Below the pieces are notes generated by a model. That model saw only the letters and a list, made by a program, of their open reading frames with translations, made no database searches and had not been told where the DNA came from. DNA of 64,000 bases. It comes from Psilocybe azurescens. Taxonomy: Eukaryota > Basidiomycota > Agaricomycetes > Agaricales > Agrocybaceae. Below, piece by piece: positions 24,514 to 35,940 of this stretch. The position numbers and the translations under genes are program-made. The DNA lies in assembly GCA_023853785.1 (NCBI GenBank), contig JAJIRX010000941.1:1-64000 (forward strand), read 5' to 3'. Position 1 is the stretch's first letter, and the number at the start of each line of letters is the position of its first letter.

Positions 24514-25387
24514 GAGGTCTTTACATGGCCCCCATTTTTGGTCGGACTTGCTATATTCAGAATGAGGATTTTTCTGGTCTAGGACTGCTGAAAATTTCCA
24601 GTGAGATTCTGGTGAGATTCTGGTAAATGTCTGGTCAGAATATAAGTCCAACAGACTGTCCAGGTGGACTGTCCACTGGAATAATGCCAAACCAGCAGTC
24701 AAAGTCCAATGAAAATGACTGGACAGGACCAACGGAAGTTCATCAGGATCCCACCGGACATGACCATTGGAATTCCAATGGAAGTCCAATGGACAGCAAA
24801 CAGAGGGTTGTTCATATTAGTATTAATAAAAAGAAAATATTAATAGAAAAATAGAACTTAGATCAATTAAAGAGATATCACACATAGAACACAGTAGAGA
24901 GTATAGAGTCAATAGACTGATGTATTTTTCTGAGTGTATATGGTCCTTATCAACAGAATTCTGTATTTTGTTCAGTCTGTGGGGTGAAGCGGTCCGATGT
25001 GGCACATTTGAAGTCACACGACTCAAACATTTGTGAACCCGTGGTGTGGATTCATTTCTTCCCACCCTTCATCTTTTCCCCCACCACCACCCACCTTTCC
25101 CCTTCCCCCCCCTCTTCACATAGGCGGCTGTTTACAGCAAGGAATGAGTGTGGTGGGCCCCACCAGTAAGTCATCTGCCCCTCTGTCAGAATGAGTCAGG
25201 CGCTAACAGATAACCCAGTAGGTTTTCCCACCCAGCAGACCTGCATAGGGCTTGCAACACCTGCCAATACGTGAGCAGCACCTAGCACCCACGTGTTTGA
25301 ATGCCCATCACCTGCTGATTCACCAACAGCAGCCAGCACCCATGCTTTCGGGATCCCATACCCTGCTGAGTCGAGCCAGCACTGCCT

Positions 25388-25880
25388 GTGAGCCCCCTCT
25401 CCTCCTCTTTACGTGCAGAATCCACTGACCCCTCTTTCACAGAGCTGTCATGCCACCTTTTGCATGTAAAACCCATCTGCCCTCTGTTGCAGCACCGTCA
25501 CACACCATCTCGTGTGCAACACCCCCAGCCCTCTATTGCACTGCTGTTGCTCCCCATTTTGCATGCAACACCCACCCCAACCCCCAACCCCTTTTGCAGT
25601 GGTATTGTGCCCCATTTGGCATGCAACACCCACTCTGTCCCCTTTGGACTGCTGTCACCCTCTGTTTCGCATGCGACACCTGTCCCTTCCCCTTCGAATC
25701 GTCACCCTCCCCGTTTTGCATGCAACAGCACCCTGTGCCCTCTAGGATAGCCGTCACCCTCCATTTTGCATACAGCACCCACCCTGTCCCCTTTAGATCA
25801 TTACCGCCCCCCATTTCAAATGTGACAGCCACTTCATGCCCTCTAGGACAGCCATTGCCCTCCGTTTTGCATATGGCACT
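25388..25880. repeat. Diverged minisatellite, about 55-60 bp unit
   Basis: The phrase CATTTTGCATGCAACACCCACC recurs about seven times with variants. Both strands stay open over 100 codons because the unit lacks stops, which gives long false ORFs. Confidence 0.65.
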
Positions 25881-27072
25881 GAGGTCTTTACACTTCCCCA
25901 CAGGTACTAATCATAACCAGTTGGAATCTGACTGGTTTCGACCAGAATTTTATTTGGCAGTGTCCCTGCCAAATTAGCAGTAAAATGTCCAAAAATTTCC
26001 GACCAGATTCTGATCAGAACCACTGGTACCAACTGGTTCCACCATTACCAAGTCCAACCAGAATCCAACCAGAATCCAAGTGGAATTCATCAAATTTAAA
26101 ACCCAATTAGACCCAATTCCGAGTGGAATCTGAGTGGTACTAAGCGGAACCATATTATGTCAGCATACTATTTACAGCTCAGCAAGTAATAACACAAAAG
26201 TATACATAGATCTTAACAGTTTGTGACAAATTTGGTATTGCTAGAATTGTAAAATTCAGCAGAATATGTTTACATAATACTTATATAAAATTAAAAAATT
26301 TCTAGTAAAGAAATACCCATTTTTCATATAAATCTGCACTTATATAATCTAAATTTCTTGAATAAAATTGATCTTTGTATTCTATTAACCTCTATTATTG
26401 CAAATTATTAAATATAGCTAACAGAGTGCTATTTTGTTGCAAAAGTGGTTTACAATGTCTATATATATTCAAATTTACAGTATTTTGTATATTGAACATG
26501 CTGACATAATATTCAGATAATGATGTAATTACAGGTGTATTGCGCTCATTTTTCTGATCATTTTAATATATAATATGTGTGTATAGCTTCAGAGGAAGTG
26601 CCAGAATATATTATTGGGTGTTGTAAAGAATGATATATAATTCATAAAATGTTGAGAATACCACAAGCAATAATAGTGTAGTTGGTAAAGCATGTATAGA
26701 ATTAATATATATAAAGCTGTTTGTCCAATTCCTGTTGAGTGTATTTTATAATTTTGCATTTATTACAAATATCATGTGACCTGAATAGATTACTTAAGAG
26801 TTTAGGTAAGAAATATTATATATACTGACTAAGCATACAATATCATGTGATTTCAATACATCATTTACAAGCTTATGTAAGCAATTATTATATAAAGCAG
26901 ACTAAGCATTGTTTTGTACACTGAGTAAGTACATTCTGAGAAATTCCAACCGGATTCCGACTGCTTCTGACTGGGTGCAAGTAGATTCCAACCAGATTCC
27001 AATCAGTTCTGACTGGGTCCAAGTGGTTCTGACTGGTTCTGACCAGTACCAGTGGGGCACTGTAAAGTACTG
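25881..27072. mobile_element. Palindrome-array element, ACCAGTTGG / GATTCC subfamily
   Basis: Left end GAGGTCTTTACACTTCCCC, right end inverted CAGTACTTTACAGTGCCCC, each followed by ACCAGTTGGAATC words. The interior (26150-26880) is AT-rich and non-coding. Close relatives are the nested copy at 45001-49621 and the fragment at 18869-18974. Flanking octamers (ATGGCACT, CAGTTATG) do not match, so a deletion or rearrangement happened on one side. Confidence 0.8.
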
Positions 27073-27074
27073 CA

Positions 27075-28523
27075 GTTATGTGGAAATGCATGGAGTTGAA
27101 GTTGATGAAGCTGAAACTGTGAAAGTGACTGTATCTGCTGCTCTTCTTGCTGCTCAGATTTCAACTGCTGTAATGGCAAATACAATTGAGGAGACAGAAC
27201 CTAAGGGTGAGTAAACTGATATAAGTCAAAATTGATTTCCTTATTTATCTGTCAATTTTAGCCCTGCATGTCAGTCTTGACCAGCTCCAAGGTGCCAGCA
27301 AAATTATTGGTATGTTTATCACTATATTAATTTATTTTAATTAAAACTTTTGCTTTGAGGTGGTTTTGCACGTGGTAACACTATGGGGAATACCTATGAG
27401 TTTAGTGATGATCCTGTGGCCAAGCTGCCTGCCTTGCCTCAGAAAGGCCAGGTCATGATCTTCATTTCAAGTGAAAATCCTGCCTCTGTTGTGCCAACCC
27501 AGACACCTCCAAATTTTCAAAGGATTATGCCCATCTATCACATGTCTAAGCCTCTTTTGAGGCTCTGGCCAAGAAATTGCCTACCATCAAGAACTCTGGT
27601 ATGTCATATTTATCTTAATTGGTAAATCTATGCTTACATTATCAAAGAATATATCATATTTATTTATAACATTGTCTGGGGTCTTTTGGGCTCATTTGAG
27701 GAGATTACCTCAGCTGATGGAGACAAAGAAATTACCTGGCAAGTAGAAAATGACAAGCCAGTCCTTCATGTTCTTTTGGTATATTTACTTTTATTTTCTT
27801 ATCCAAATATTGATTTTAATGACATTACCCACAGAGCAACTTCAGTTTGCCAACTGTCTCATCGTTAGCCTCTCAGCTGCTGGCATGTTATCTACAAATG
27901 CAGGGCTTGTAGTTGCCAATGCAAGTCAGTCTGTTGCACCTGTTGCTCAGGTCCAGTCTCATGGCCCAGTCAAGACGGTCTTGACCACTGAGCAAATTCA
28001 GATGGCCAATGTACTCAATGTCTCTCCTGAGATGTACCATACTGGTAATGCTGGGACACTCCAGGAAAACTATGCCCGCTATCTTTGCTTCCCTCGAGAC
28101 TGAGGCTAGATTTGCCCAAATTTGGAAGGACAGAACTTGGCCGGTCATACTGCAAAAGCCTGGTGGAACAGATATTCAGCATCTATTTGTTGGCAGATCC
28201 AGCTGGCATGACTCTTGGTCCAAGACCTTTCTGCTCTTAAAAAACATCCAGAAATGCAGAAATGGCTTCAGGATGACCCAGACTGCCTCAGTGATGTGGA
28301 ATTGTGGAGTTCCAACCTCAAAACTTATCATTTCCCAGAGTTGATTGCATGGGTGCAAAGGGGAGGTTTGCTGAAGAAGACAAAGAAAGCAGTGATGAAA
28401 GTGGCATCTGAACCCGCAAGCATGCTGGCAGCCAGCACATCCAAGCAGACAACATCATCTAAGAAGGCAGCAGCGGTCAAGAAGTTAACCTTGGCTAAAG
28501 CAGGAAATTCTGAACACAAGTAG
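27075..28523 (+). pseudogene. Unknown gene upstream of the KDZ transposase
   Basis: Several plus-strand exons with GT-AG borders: VEVDEAETVKVTVSAALLAA (to 27207), a short one (LHVSLDQLQGASKI, about 27262-27308), GGFARGNTMGNTYEFSDDPV (about 27360-27600) and ITSADGDKEITWQVENDKPV (to about 27778). Then come VAPVAQVQSHGPVKTVLTTE and finally a Lys/Ser/Ala-rich tail (KKTKKAVMKVASEPASML...), stop at 28521-28523. The frame changes at least twice. It may be an accessory protein of the transposon with a basic DNA-binding tail. I do not recognise the family. Confidence 0.45.
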
Positions 28524-28552
28524 TAAGTATACTGACCATGGAAGCTTGCCCA

Positions 28553-30480
28553 AATGTATCACCATCCTCTCACATCTCATGTGTTTTTTTGTACTTGTAG
28601 TATCAAAATTCTATCACCACTGTTGCTCTGTTTTTGTCTGGATGGTCTTTTCAGCAATTTGGGGACCCTGATTTATCTGCTTGCTTGTACTGCATTGAGC
28701 TCACAGTTATCTCTTGCATTCTTGGTGTTACTGTTGATTCCACATGTCATGGCAAGCACCCAGTCTGCTCCTTTTCCTGACATGGTTTTCAAAGACTTCA
28801 GTGACTTTATCATCAAAAATTTTAGTCAGAAAATATCGCTTCAAACTGTTATCACAGTTTTACTGTCCATGACCAACAACACAGAGCTACTCTCTTTTCA
28901 TTTTTAAACAGGATGCAGGATGTAGGGCAACATTATGGATTAAATGTTTGGCCTGTGCAATTATTGCAAAACTTGGGCCTGATAATGCAGTTACTCTATT
29001 CTCAGAGTCTGAATTATCTTTGATTGAGACTGCAACCACCAGGAATCAAGATGTTACACTTTTGTGAGTGAAACCTAGCACATTTTCACAAGTGTTGGGC
29101 CTCTATCCATATAATCAAAGACAGAAATTCACAGGTACCTTGCAATGTAGATCACATAATTCTATCCAACCAGCCCTTTTATTTGCCCAAACTTGTCTGT
29201 CTGTTTAGCATCAGGTTGCAATCAGTGTTCTTTAACAAAAATACCCGATCTCAGGATATTCCAACTGTGACTTTAATCAAAGGCATAGATGTATTTCAGA
29301 ATGTCCAGTTGCTCTCTGGATTTTGCAGTAACTGCAAGACTATTTATTATGCAGATCATGAACATACACCTGCAACAGATAATACAGAAGCTATGCAATT
29401 CTTTCTAAACTCTGCAGTTTATCTTAAGGTTGAACAGAACCTTTGGGTAGATCACAAGTTTTCAGCAGCAGTATTGAGTGGAATATATCATCTCCATGCA
29501 TCTACATCTAGTTGGGCCAATTTTTTCAGTGACACCTATGGCACTGACTGTGTCACACTTTCCTGTCACCAAGTTCAGGCTGCTTTTGTACATGAATCTA
29601 TCTGGCAAGCTTCTGAGATGTCTGGAATAGATTTTATTATCCAAGATGTGGCATCAATAGATGAAGTGACAAAAGAAGCCTTTACTGTTTTGGGTCATAA
29701 GGGTCTCATTCAGCCAGCAAGGGGTCATGTCTGTGCTGACTGCTCCCAACCCTACTGAGCAACATCAGATGTAATTTTGACCTCTAATGACCCTTCTGCT
29801 GTTCTTGGTGTTGACCCTGTGGTAGCATCTACAGTAGTGCAATCAGGTTCTAATAATCCTGCTGCTCAGAACTCAGTTCGGATGCAGAATGTAACAATGC
29901 AGGTAATTGATGGAATGGTTTTCCCATGTGGTGTTGTTGAGGCATGGGCAAAATTTGCAAGATCAGAGTCAGATCCAAATATCCTGGCTTTTATAAACAC
30001 AGTTTATCTGACAAAAGAATCACACCCTGACTATATCTGCATTGACAAAGCATGTACAGTGCTTAAACATATTGCTGCACAAGGTCACTGGGATGAATGG
30101 TCACAAAAACATGATTTATAGTTGACAGTTATCATTACCAGAATCATTGCAAAACAGATATTCTTTGTTGAACTTGGTGTAATACAGCTCCCACAGATGG
30201 GTCAGCTCCAAATTTAGTTATAACAGCAACAGCTTCTGATGGGACCACATATCAAAAATAGGCATTTAATACTCAGGTAAAATTCTTTCTAGTCCTTGTA
30301 ATTATTTATATACTGATAGTATGACTGAAATAGGCCTGTGAGCAACTCAATGCATGGCTTGGTGGTTTTGACTCCATCCTCAAGAGAATGACACCTCAAA
30401 ACTATAATTGGTTTATTTATACCATGCTTTCTTATCACACAAGGAAGGTTCTCCAACAACAAGCTAAAAAGGAGGAGTGA
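28553..30480 (+). pseudogene. KDZ-type transposase with CxC5/CxC6 cysteine clusters, broken
   Basis: 29183-29758 has the CxC5/CxC6 features: GFCSNCKTIYYADHEH, LNSAVYLKVEQNLWVDHKFS, HASTSSWANFF and GHVCADCSQPY. Next come MQVIDGMVFPCG (near 29910) and ICIDKACTVLKHIAAQGHWD (near 30050). One base out of frame is VDSYHYQNHC (30121), and after an intron (about 30277-30333) ACEQLNAWLGGFDSILKRMT with a stop at 30478. I infer that the Asp residues in WVDHKFS, VIDG and VDSYHY and the Glu of ACEQ belong to the RNase H-type site. The enzyme would mobilise the 8-bp-duplication elements here. Stops at 29755 and about 30118 and an in-frame TAG near 30260 disable it. Confidence 0.75.
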
Positions 30481-30956
30481 CAGTCACCGATCAGCTGGAA
30501 GCAGATGGCAATGATGATGATGACTAGGCTGAATAAATGGCACATAAAGATATAACATGTATATGTAGACTATGGTAGATAGCAGTTGAAAACCTCTCTG
30601 GATAAATTAAACCAATAACAGTCCACTGGATATCCACTGGACTCCACTGGACAGAACACTCTCAGATCTGGTCTAATTAAGTGCTGAAAGTCCAGTGGAA
30701 GTCCATTGGAAGTCCAACAGAAGTCCAATGGGCTGGACAGTTCAGCCAGTCCACCTGTTTTCTGTCTTGAAGTGACTTGACTGGACTTTGACCAGAATTT
30801 GGCTGGACTCTGACTGGACTGGTAGCAGAATTTTGTCAAGTCCAACAGAATCTGTTGGACGTGCAATGGACTGTTCAGCTAGGTTCATTGGAATTGGCTG
30901 GGTCCAGTGAAAATCCATTGGAGTCCAATAGAATATGGGGGCACTGTAAAGTACAC

Positions 30957-32055
30957 CAATTCCTGCCCAAATTAAAGTCATAAGTGTCTTGTCAATTCCA
31001 CTTCTGTGTGTGAGAAATACAGGAAATTCAGCAACAAGAGTAGGATCAAGCTGATCAAGAATTATTGGATCATAATAATTCATAGATTTTCCACAACCAG
31101 TGTGTTCAGAGTTGGGAGAGGTTTTCTTTTTACATTGCATCTGTTTAGTCATAATATAGTAGACTTGGTTGATACCAACAACTCTGCAAGCAAGGGGATC
31201 TGTATTCCATTCTTTTACAGTCATAGGATGTGAAGCATCTTGATAGTATTCACATGCTGGATTCTGACAAGTAAGGGGTCTTTTGTCAAGAAATTCAAGT
31301 AGAAAGAGAAATATCTTTGGGTGATACAAATGAGTGGGATTTAACCATTCTGAAGATTCTTGGGATTTTTTCAGAGCAAAAAAATGATCAGGAGGATTAA
31401 TCCAGAATCTCTTTGCTTTATAGCAAATACACATTCCATAGCTTGATATTTCCTGAACCACTCTATGTATCTTTCACAGAAGCATTCTTAGAATCATCTT
31501 CAAAGGATCATCAAGATCATCAGATCCACAGTCAGAGCCAATACAATCATTATCGGTTTCAGTCCTAGAGCCCAGATCAGAGGAAGGTGGTGGAGCTGAT
31601 AAATAAAAAAATTGGAAGAGGGTCTGGGTCAGAACTACATCCATTTAATTAGACAATATCAGTTATATGAATATCAATGATTCTTTTAAATATACCATAA
31701 TCTGCTTGAATTGCTTGAGTTGTTTGCCTATTTATAAAAATCAATATCTTGAGTATAACAAATCATGTAGATCATACCTTTTCTGGTACTAAAATGATGT
31801 CCAACAAATTTTAAAAGAGTTGGCCAGTTATATCAAATATGGTAAGCACCTGCATTTCTGGTAGATTCTTAAATTTATTTAATAATCAATTTAATGCAAT
31901 AATTTAGAGAGATCATTTACCAAGTTCAACAGTTGGAATTATGTGAGAACTGGTGGAAGGAGCATTATTGGGCTTTTTCTATTAAAACCTGCTCTTGCAC
32001 CATCTGCAGAGTGGCCAGATTTGTTTTTCCACTCTTTAGATGTTTCAGAAAACAT
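30957..32055 (-). pseudogene. Piece 1: N-terminus and DUF6729 domain
   Basis: Starts MFSETSKEWKNKSGHSADGA at 32055; introns follow. An acidic stretch (SDLGSRTETDNDC, near 31560) precedes IEWFRKYQAMEC (near 31455) and the DUF6729 core. The core shows HLYHPKIFLFLLEFLD, Cys pairs (CQNPAC, QCKKK, GCGKSMNYYD), CRVVGINQVYYIM and LVAEFPVFLTHRSGIDKTLM. It ends at the target duplication CAATTCCT (30957-30964). Confidence 0.8.
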
Positions 32056-32689
32056 ATGCAGCTATTTAAATAGTATTTGAATGATCAGAAGCAAGTGGAA
32101 AATAAGAGAGGGTGGAAGAGATGGGCAAAATTGATAAGATTGATAGCTCAGAATACAAATTTGAAACATGTGAACAAAATACCAAACTGAGTTTCAACAT
32201 TTGATGTTCCCAATTAAGCATTAAAGATTGCCCAATTAGGACACTTAACACCCAATTAGGCATTAGGGCCATTCCAAACATGACACCAGAGCCAAAATAT
32301 CAGTACTTTACCATGCCCCACCCATTCCAAATGGAATCTGGTCCAATTCAATTGGATTCTAATTAATGGTTTCAAGTGGAATGGGTCTGGAATCATGGAA
32401 TGAACCCATTCCAATTGGAATCCAAGTTTATTCCAGATAACTTCGTTAAAGAAAAGACTCAGTGAAATTCACCAAGTCCAACTTTAATTTTATATGGAAT
32501 GGAATGTATTACTTATGTATGGTAGATTCATACAATAGTATAATATAACATATTAAAAACTATATACTACATTATTATCTACAATGTTATCTGCAGGCAA
32601 GGTACATTATCATTAAAAGATAATAAGAAAATAAGAAAATGTGACAGAAAAAAAAAAAAAAAAAATAGAGAAGAGGATAGTTGTGTCAG

Positions 32690-33255
32690 TCATAGCTGTG
32701 CCACATGTGTTGCTTTTGTTGTGGTGGCTGTCATACATGTCTGCCATATCTGTCCACTTTTGTCACATCTATCACATCTATCACATCTATCATACATGTC
32801 ATTGTTGTCTATGGCCACCATGGCCACCATTGTTGTTATTGCAGTGGCCACTATATGCATCTGCCATATGTATCATTGTCATTGTCACATCTGTGGTGGC
32901 CTTTGTACCCATTATCATGGCTGTTGTGTCTATTGTATCTATCATCATTGTTGCTCTGGCTGTCTGCATTGTTTCCCTAGCCATTATTGTTGTCCTTGTT
33001 CTCATTCTTGTTGTCCTTGCCACCATCCTTGTTGTTCTTGCCCTAGCTGTCCTAGCCCTCATTCTTTGTGTGGTCATTTTTGCCATGCTTGCTCTGGTCA
33101 TGCTCATCCCTGTGCTTGTTGTGGTCTTCCAGGTCCTGGTCCTAGTCCTCACTCTGGCTGTCCTTGTCTGCATCCTGGTCCTTGCTACATCCATCTTGGT
33201 CTTTGTTGTCATCATAATCAGCAGTGTAGCTATTATGGTCCTTGTCATCCTCTAT
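32690..33255. repeat. Decayed minisatellite (CpG lost)
   Basis: Built of GTCCTTG, GCTGTCCTAG and CATTGTTG-like words. The same order of words occurs CpG-rich at 39445-40790 on the other strand. Changing CG to TG or CA converts one into the other. Long open frames on both strands (up to 212 codons) are repetitive and hydrophobic or Thr/Met/Arg-rich; I do not count them as genes. Confidence 0.7.
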
Positions 33256-33449
33256 TGCATCAGGTTGGCTTTTGCCTAGCTCCAACCAATGAGGCAGTGA
33301 TGGTAGTGGAAGAAAGAGTGGGGCTGGAATCAACAACAGACTGACATAGCATAGACATGTTATGCATGTGTTGTTGTTTGGCTTGTGCTAAAAATGCCAA
33401 GAAATTGGTCATGTTGGTATGTATTTAACTTATTTTTTAATTTATAAAA

Positions 33450-33526
33450 GCCTTTGTGGCTCAGTTGGTTTAAGTCATTTATGTTTGACATTTTCCAATG
33501 CCTGAGATCAATTCTTGTATTTGTAC
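33450..33526 (+). ncRNA. tRNA-like Pol III module, decayed
   Basis: GCCTTTGTGGCTCAGTTGG contains a perfect A box (TGGCTCAGTTGG). The B-box region is GAGATCAATTC. Further downstream lie seven T. It is the counterpart of the better copy at 39196-39271. Confidence 0.55.
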
Positions 33527-33839
33527 TTTATTTTTTTACACTAGTATAAAATATAATAAAAATATTGGGATGTCATTCCACTCAGATTCCACCTTATTCC
33601 ATTGGAATAGACCTATGTATATTGGACCAAACCCAATACAATATATGGTATTCCAGTTGGATTCCAGCCATTCCATTGGAATGAAACTGGAATATTCTAT
33701 TTGGAATAGTCTATTTTCTGGAATCCAGGTGGAATTCATTTGAAATCCATGTTCATTCACCCATACAAAATACCAGATGATATGACATGAAATTTCAGAC
33801 TGGAAAGCCATGGAACAGGTGTGGGAAGGTAAAGACCTC

Positions 33840-34735
33840 AAAAATATTATAATATTTGTTAATGTGTTTAATAAAAGTTTTGAAGTAGCAAATATTTTGT
33901 GTGTCTGATAGATAAAAATTAATATAAAGGTAATCTGTTAATAGTCCCTTCAAAAGTTAAAAAATATCATAAATAATTCCTGTTTTGTTTCCTCAAATAT
34001 CTCAAACAGCTTACCTCTTTGTCTTCTGCTTGAATGTACAAAAAGGCAGTAATTTTGAAAAATTTTAATGTAACACACAGAAAAACATAATTACTAACTG
34101 TCTTTAAAGTGAACACTTTAGCCTTTTAAATCAAAAATTTTGAACTGGCAAACAGTGTGTAATTATCAAACTCTTTTTGTACCTCAGAGTTTGAGCAAAA
34201 ATATCCTCTGTTTGCTGTTTAAAACAACATTACACACTGGATCTGCTATTTAGTACACATCCAGTGGGTCTATTCAAGTGACATGTGTTAGATTATATAA
34301 CATAAATAGATACAAAAAAAAATCTGCATATCAAAGCCTTCTCTTGAGCAAGTCTAAAATTTTGTTGGCTGATATTCTATTACTATTACAAGCACAGTAG
34401 ACAAAAGAACCAGAGTAAATTAATTGGCACCATTGTTCACTTGTGAGCAGCTTTGCTGAATCATCTCAGAGTGCTTGCAATCAATTTTCATAAATCTCTT
34501 CAGCTCAACAATTCCAAAAGGTCAGAGCCACATTTTTTTCCTTATACTTAAACAGTTGGCCACCAAGACTTGGTTGCTTGCTGACTACCTTGGCCTGAAG
34601 CATCAAGAATAAGAACATTAGATAATGCACAAAGACAAGTAGCAAAGACATACCAGTATATACAAAATAAATACCACAAAGAGCATCCATCTCAGTTTGA
34701 TCCAATGCATTGTTGTGCCAGAGATTGCTTTTTCT
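33840..34735. other. Host sequence between elements, decayed
   Basis: AT-rich with no clear gene until 34499. It follows the AAAAATAT duplication copy. Confidence 0.4.
34499..34735 (-). pseudogene. Fragment of a basidiomycete transposon gene (SWWP motif)
   Basis: Minus-strand exon ALDQTEMDALCGIYFVYT, a GT-AG intron of about 59 nt, then GQGSQQATKSWWPT. A later frame-shifted piece is KEKNVALTFWNC. A Ser-Trp-Trp-Pro segment after such an exon is familiar from multi-exon transposon proteins of mushrooms, but I cannot name the family. It is cut on its upstream side by the next element. Confidence 0.4.
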
Positions 34736-35471
34736 AGGGTTTATGATGGTGTATATTGAAATTATATACTACATTATTATATACATGCAAAAAGAAGTAA
34801 AACATAAAAATAAAAATACAAAATAAAATAAAATAAAAAAATAAAATAAAAACAGAGATTAAAAAAGAAAGAAAGACCAAAGAAAGAGTGCGGAGGGTAT
34901 GTGATGGCATCATGATTGTTGGTGTTGTTGGCCTTGTCATTATCTGTATACATGGTCTCTGTCATGGTACATGTTATGGTATATGCCAATATCATGATCA
35001 GTCTTGTCTGTCTTCTGTATAAATTGTGGTACATGTCAGTGTTGTCATTATGTGTTGTCATTGGCTGTATGTGTTATGGTACAGTGTCTTAAAACTGTCC
35101 AGATGTTTTTGAAATTAAACTTAAATTGACTATAACTTCATGTAATCTTAATAAAATTACATGATTCAAAATGTACTGGAAATTCCTGCATCACAGCTTT
35201 CAGGAAATATAATATATCTTTGTATTTGTTTGGTTTATTTATTATTATTAAATACTTTATAAAAATAACATATCTAGATAGTTTCTTTGCAGCCTATTGG
35301 AATATGGATATCTATATAAACTAGTACTTTGTGTGACCCCCTTGCCCTCAAAACAGCTGCAACCCTTCTAGGCATACTATTGATCAATTTCACACAGTTC
35401 TTCTTGGGTATTTTCTCTCACTCCTCCAGCACTCTATTCTACAACCCCTGGATACTATTTGAGCATTTTTT

Positions 35472-35940
35472 TGTTAGTTTTGTGATTAAACACTTTGTTT
35501 CTAATGTTCTACACTTGATATTTGGACTTGTACAAATGGACACTTAGTTAGAATTCGCTCTTTCGGTGTTTTTGCACACTGTTCTGTTAATAACTTTTTG
35601 TAGAGTAAAGTTATTCAAATTCTGATCACTGATCCGGAATCCCTCGTTGAGACGGTTCCGGTGATATATAATTTGTCACGTAATTATAGGTTTGGTGTTT
35701 TGACGCGAATATTGTGGACACCTATAGTCACGCCCTCGCCATTTTTAGACACTTAGCCATGTAAAAGACCAGTATTCCTACTATGTCTGAGGAAACAAAG
35801 ACACTAGAACAAGATTTGGAGTCTACAGAAGCAATTTACTATTTTCACTCATACTTGTCATTGTTGCGCATTTGAGATTTGACTCTATTGTTACTCATCA
35901 GTATAGCTACTGATTTGTGCATTATTGTCTATTTCTAACA
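35472..35940. mobile_element. Solo LTR, copy 1
   Basis: 469 bp with ends TGTTAG ... CTAACA and 5-bp duplication TTTTT on both sides. The Tc1-like copy at 45133 shows the uninterrupted site (GGAGCATTTTTGTATTCTGC when reversed). Almost identical to the LTRs at 46613 and 60852. A lone LTR remains when the two LTRs of a retrotransposon recombine. Confidence 0.9.

Larger units (their letters stand above)
24514..30956. mobile_element. KDZ-type transposon with palindromic subterminal arrays, 6.4 kb
   Basis: Left end GAGGTCTTTACATGGCCCCC, right end inverted GTGTACTTTACAGTGCCCCC, perfect 8-bp duplication CAATTCCT (24506-24513 and 30957-30964). Both ends are homologous to those of the element at 38843-41536, with most CpG changed to TpG or CpA. 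The right half carries two plus-strand genes, the second a KDZ-associated transposase. A second element (25881-27072) lies between the left end and the genes. Because both genes are broken, it is no longer autonomous. Confidence 0.85.
18975..32055 (-). pseudogene. DUF6729 plus 3'-5' exonuclease transposon gene, split by three insertions
   Basis: One minus-strand gene can be followed through 32055-30957, 24513-24206, 22256-22021, 20791 to about 20050, then 19957-18975. The domain order matches fungal DUF6729 proteins that end in a Werner/RNase D-type 3'-5' exonuclease. The gaps are exactly the three elements with 8-bp target duplications (24514-30956, 22257-24205, 20792-22020). Removing each element and one duplication copy rejoins the protein, for example FLE|CIPSLNKE. 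This family is common in transposon-rich basidiomycete genomes; I infer it is itself transposon-borne. I did not find its own terminal repeats. The pieces also contain stops and frame changes. Confidence 0.8.
32301..33839. mobile_element. Palindrome-array element, ATTCCAATTGGAAT subfamily, with tRNA-like module
   Basis: Left end CAGTACTTTACCATGCCCC, right end inverted GAGGTCTTTACC; duplication CAAAATAT / AAAAATAT. Order: TTCCAATTGGAA array, AT-rich spacer, decayed minisatellite, conserved body (33260-33420), tRNA-like head, second array. Non-coding. Confidence 0.8.

Noticed and set aside
25388..25977. ORFs of 120-175 codons rich in Pro, His and Cys
   Set aside because: They follow the 55-60-bp repeat unit on both strands.
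25881..27072. An 8-bp target duplication for this element
   Set aside because: The flanking octamers ATGGCACT and CAGTTATG do not match; no duplication is claimed.
32641..33279. 212-codon hydrophobic ORF that could pass for a membrane protein
   Set aside because: It is the decayed minisatellite read in one frame; the opposite strand is equally open and Thr/Arg/Met-rich.
33450..33526. An independent SINE insertion
   Set aside because: In all four elements the module lies at the same place without own target duplications, so it is treated as a part of the element.
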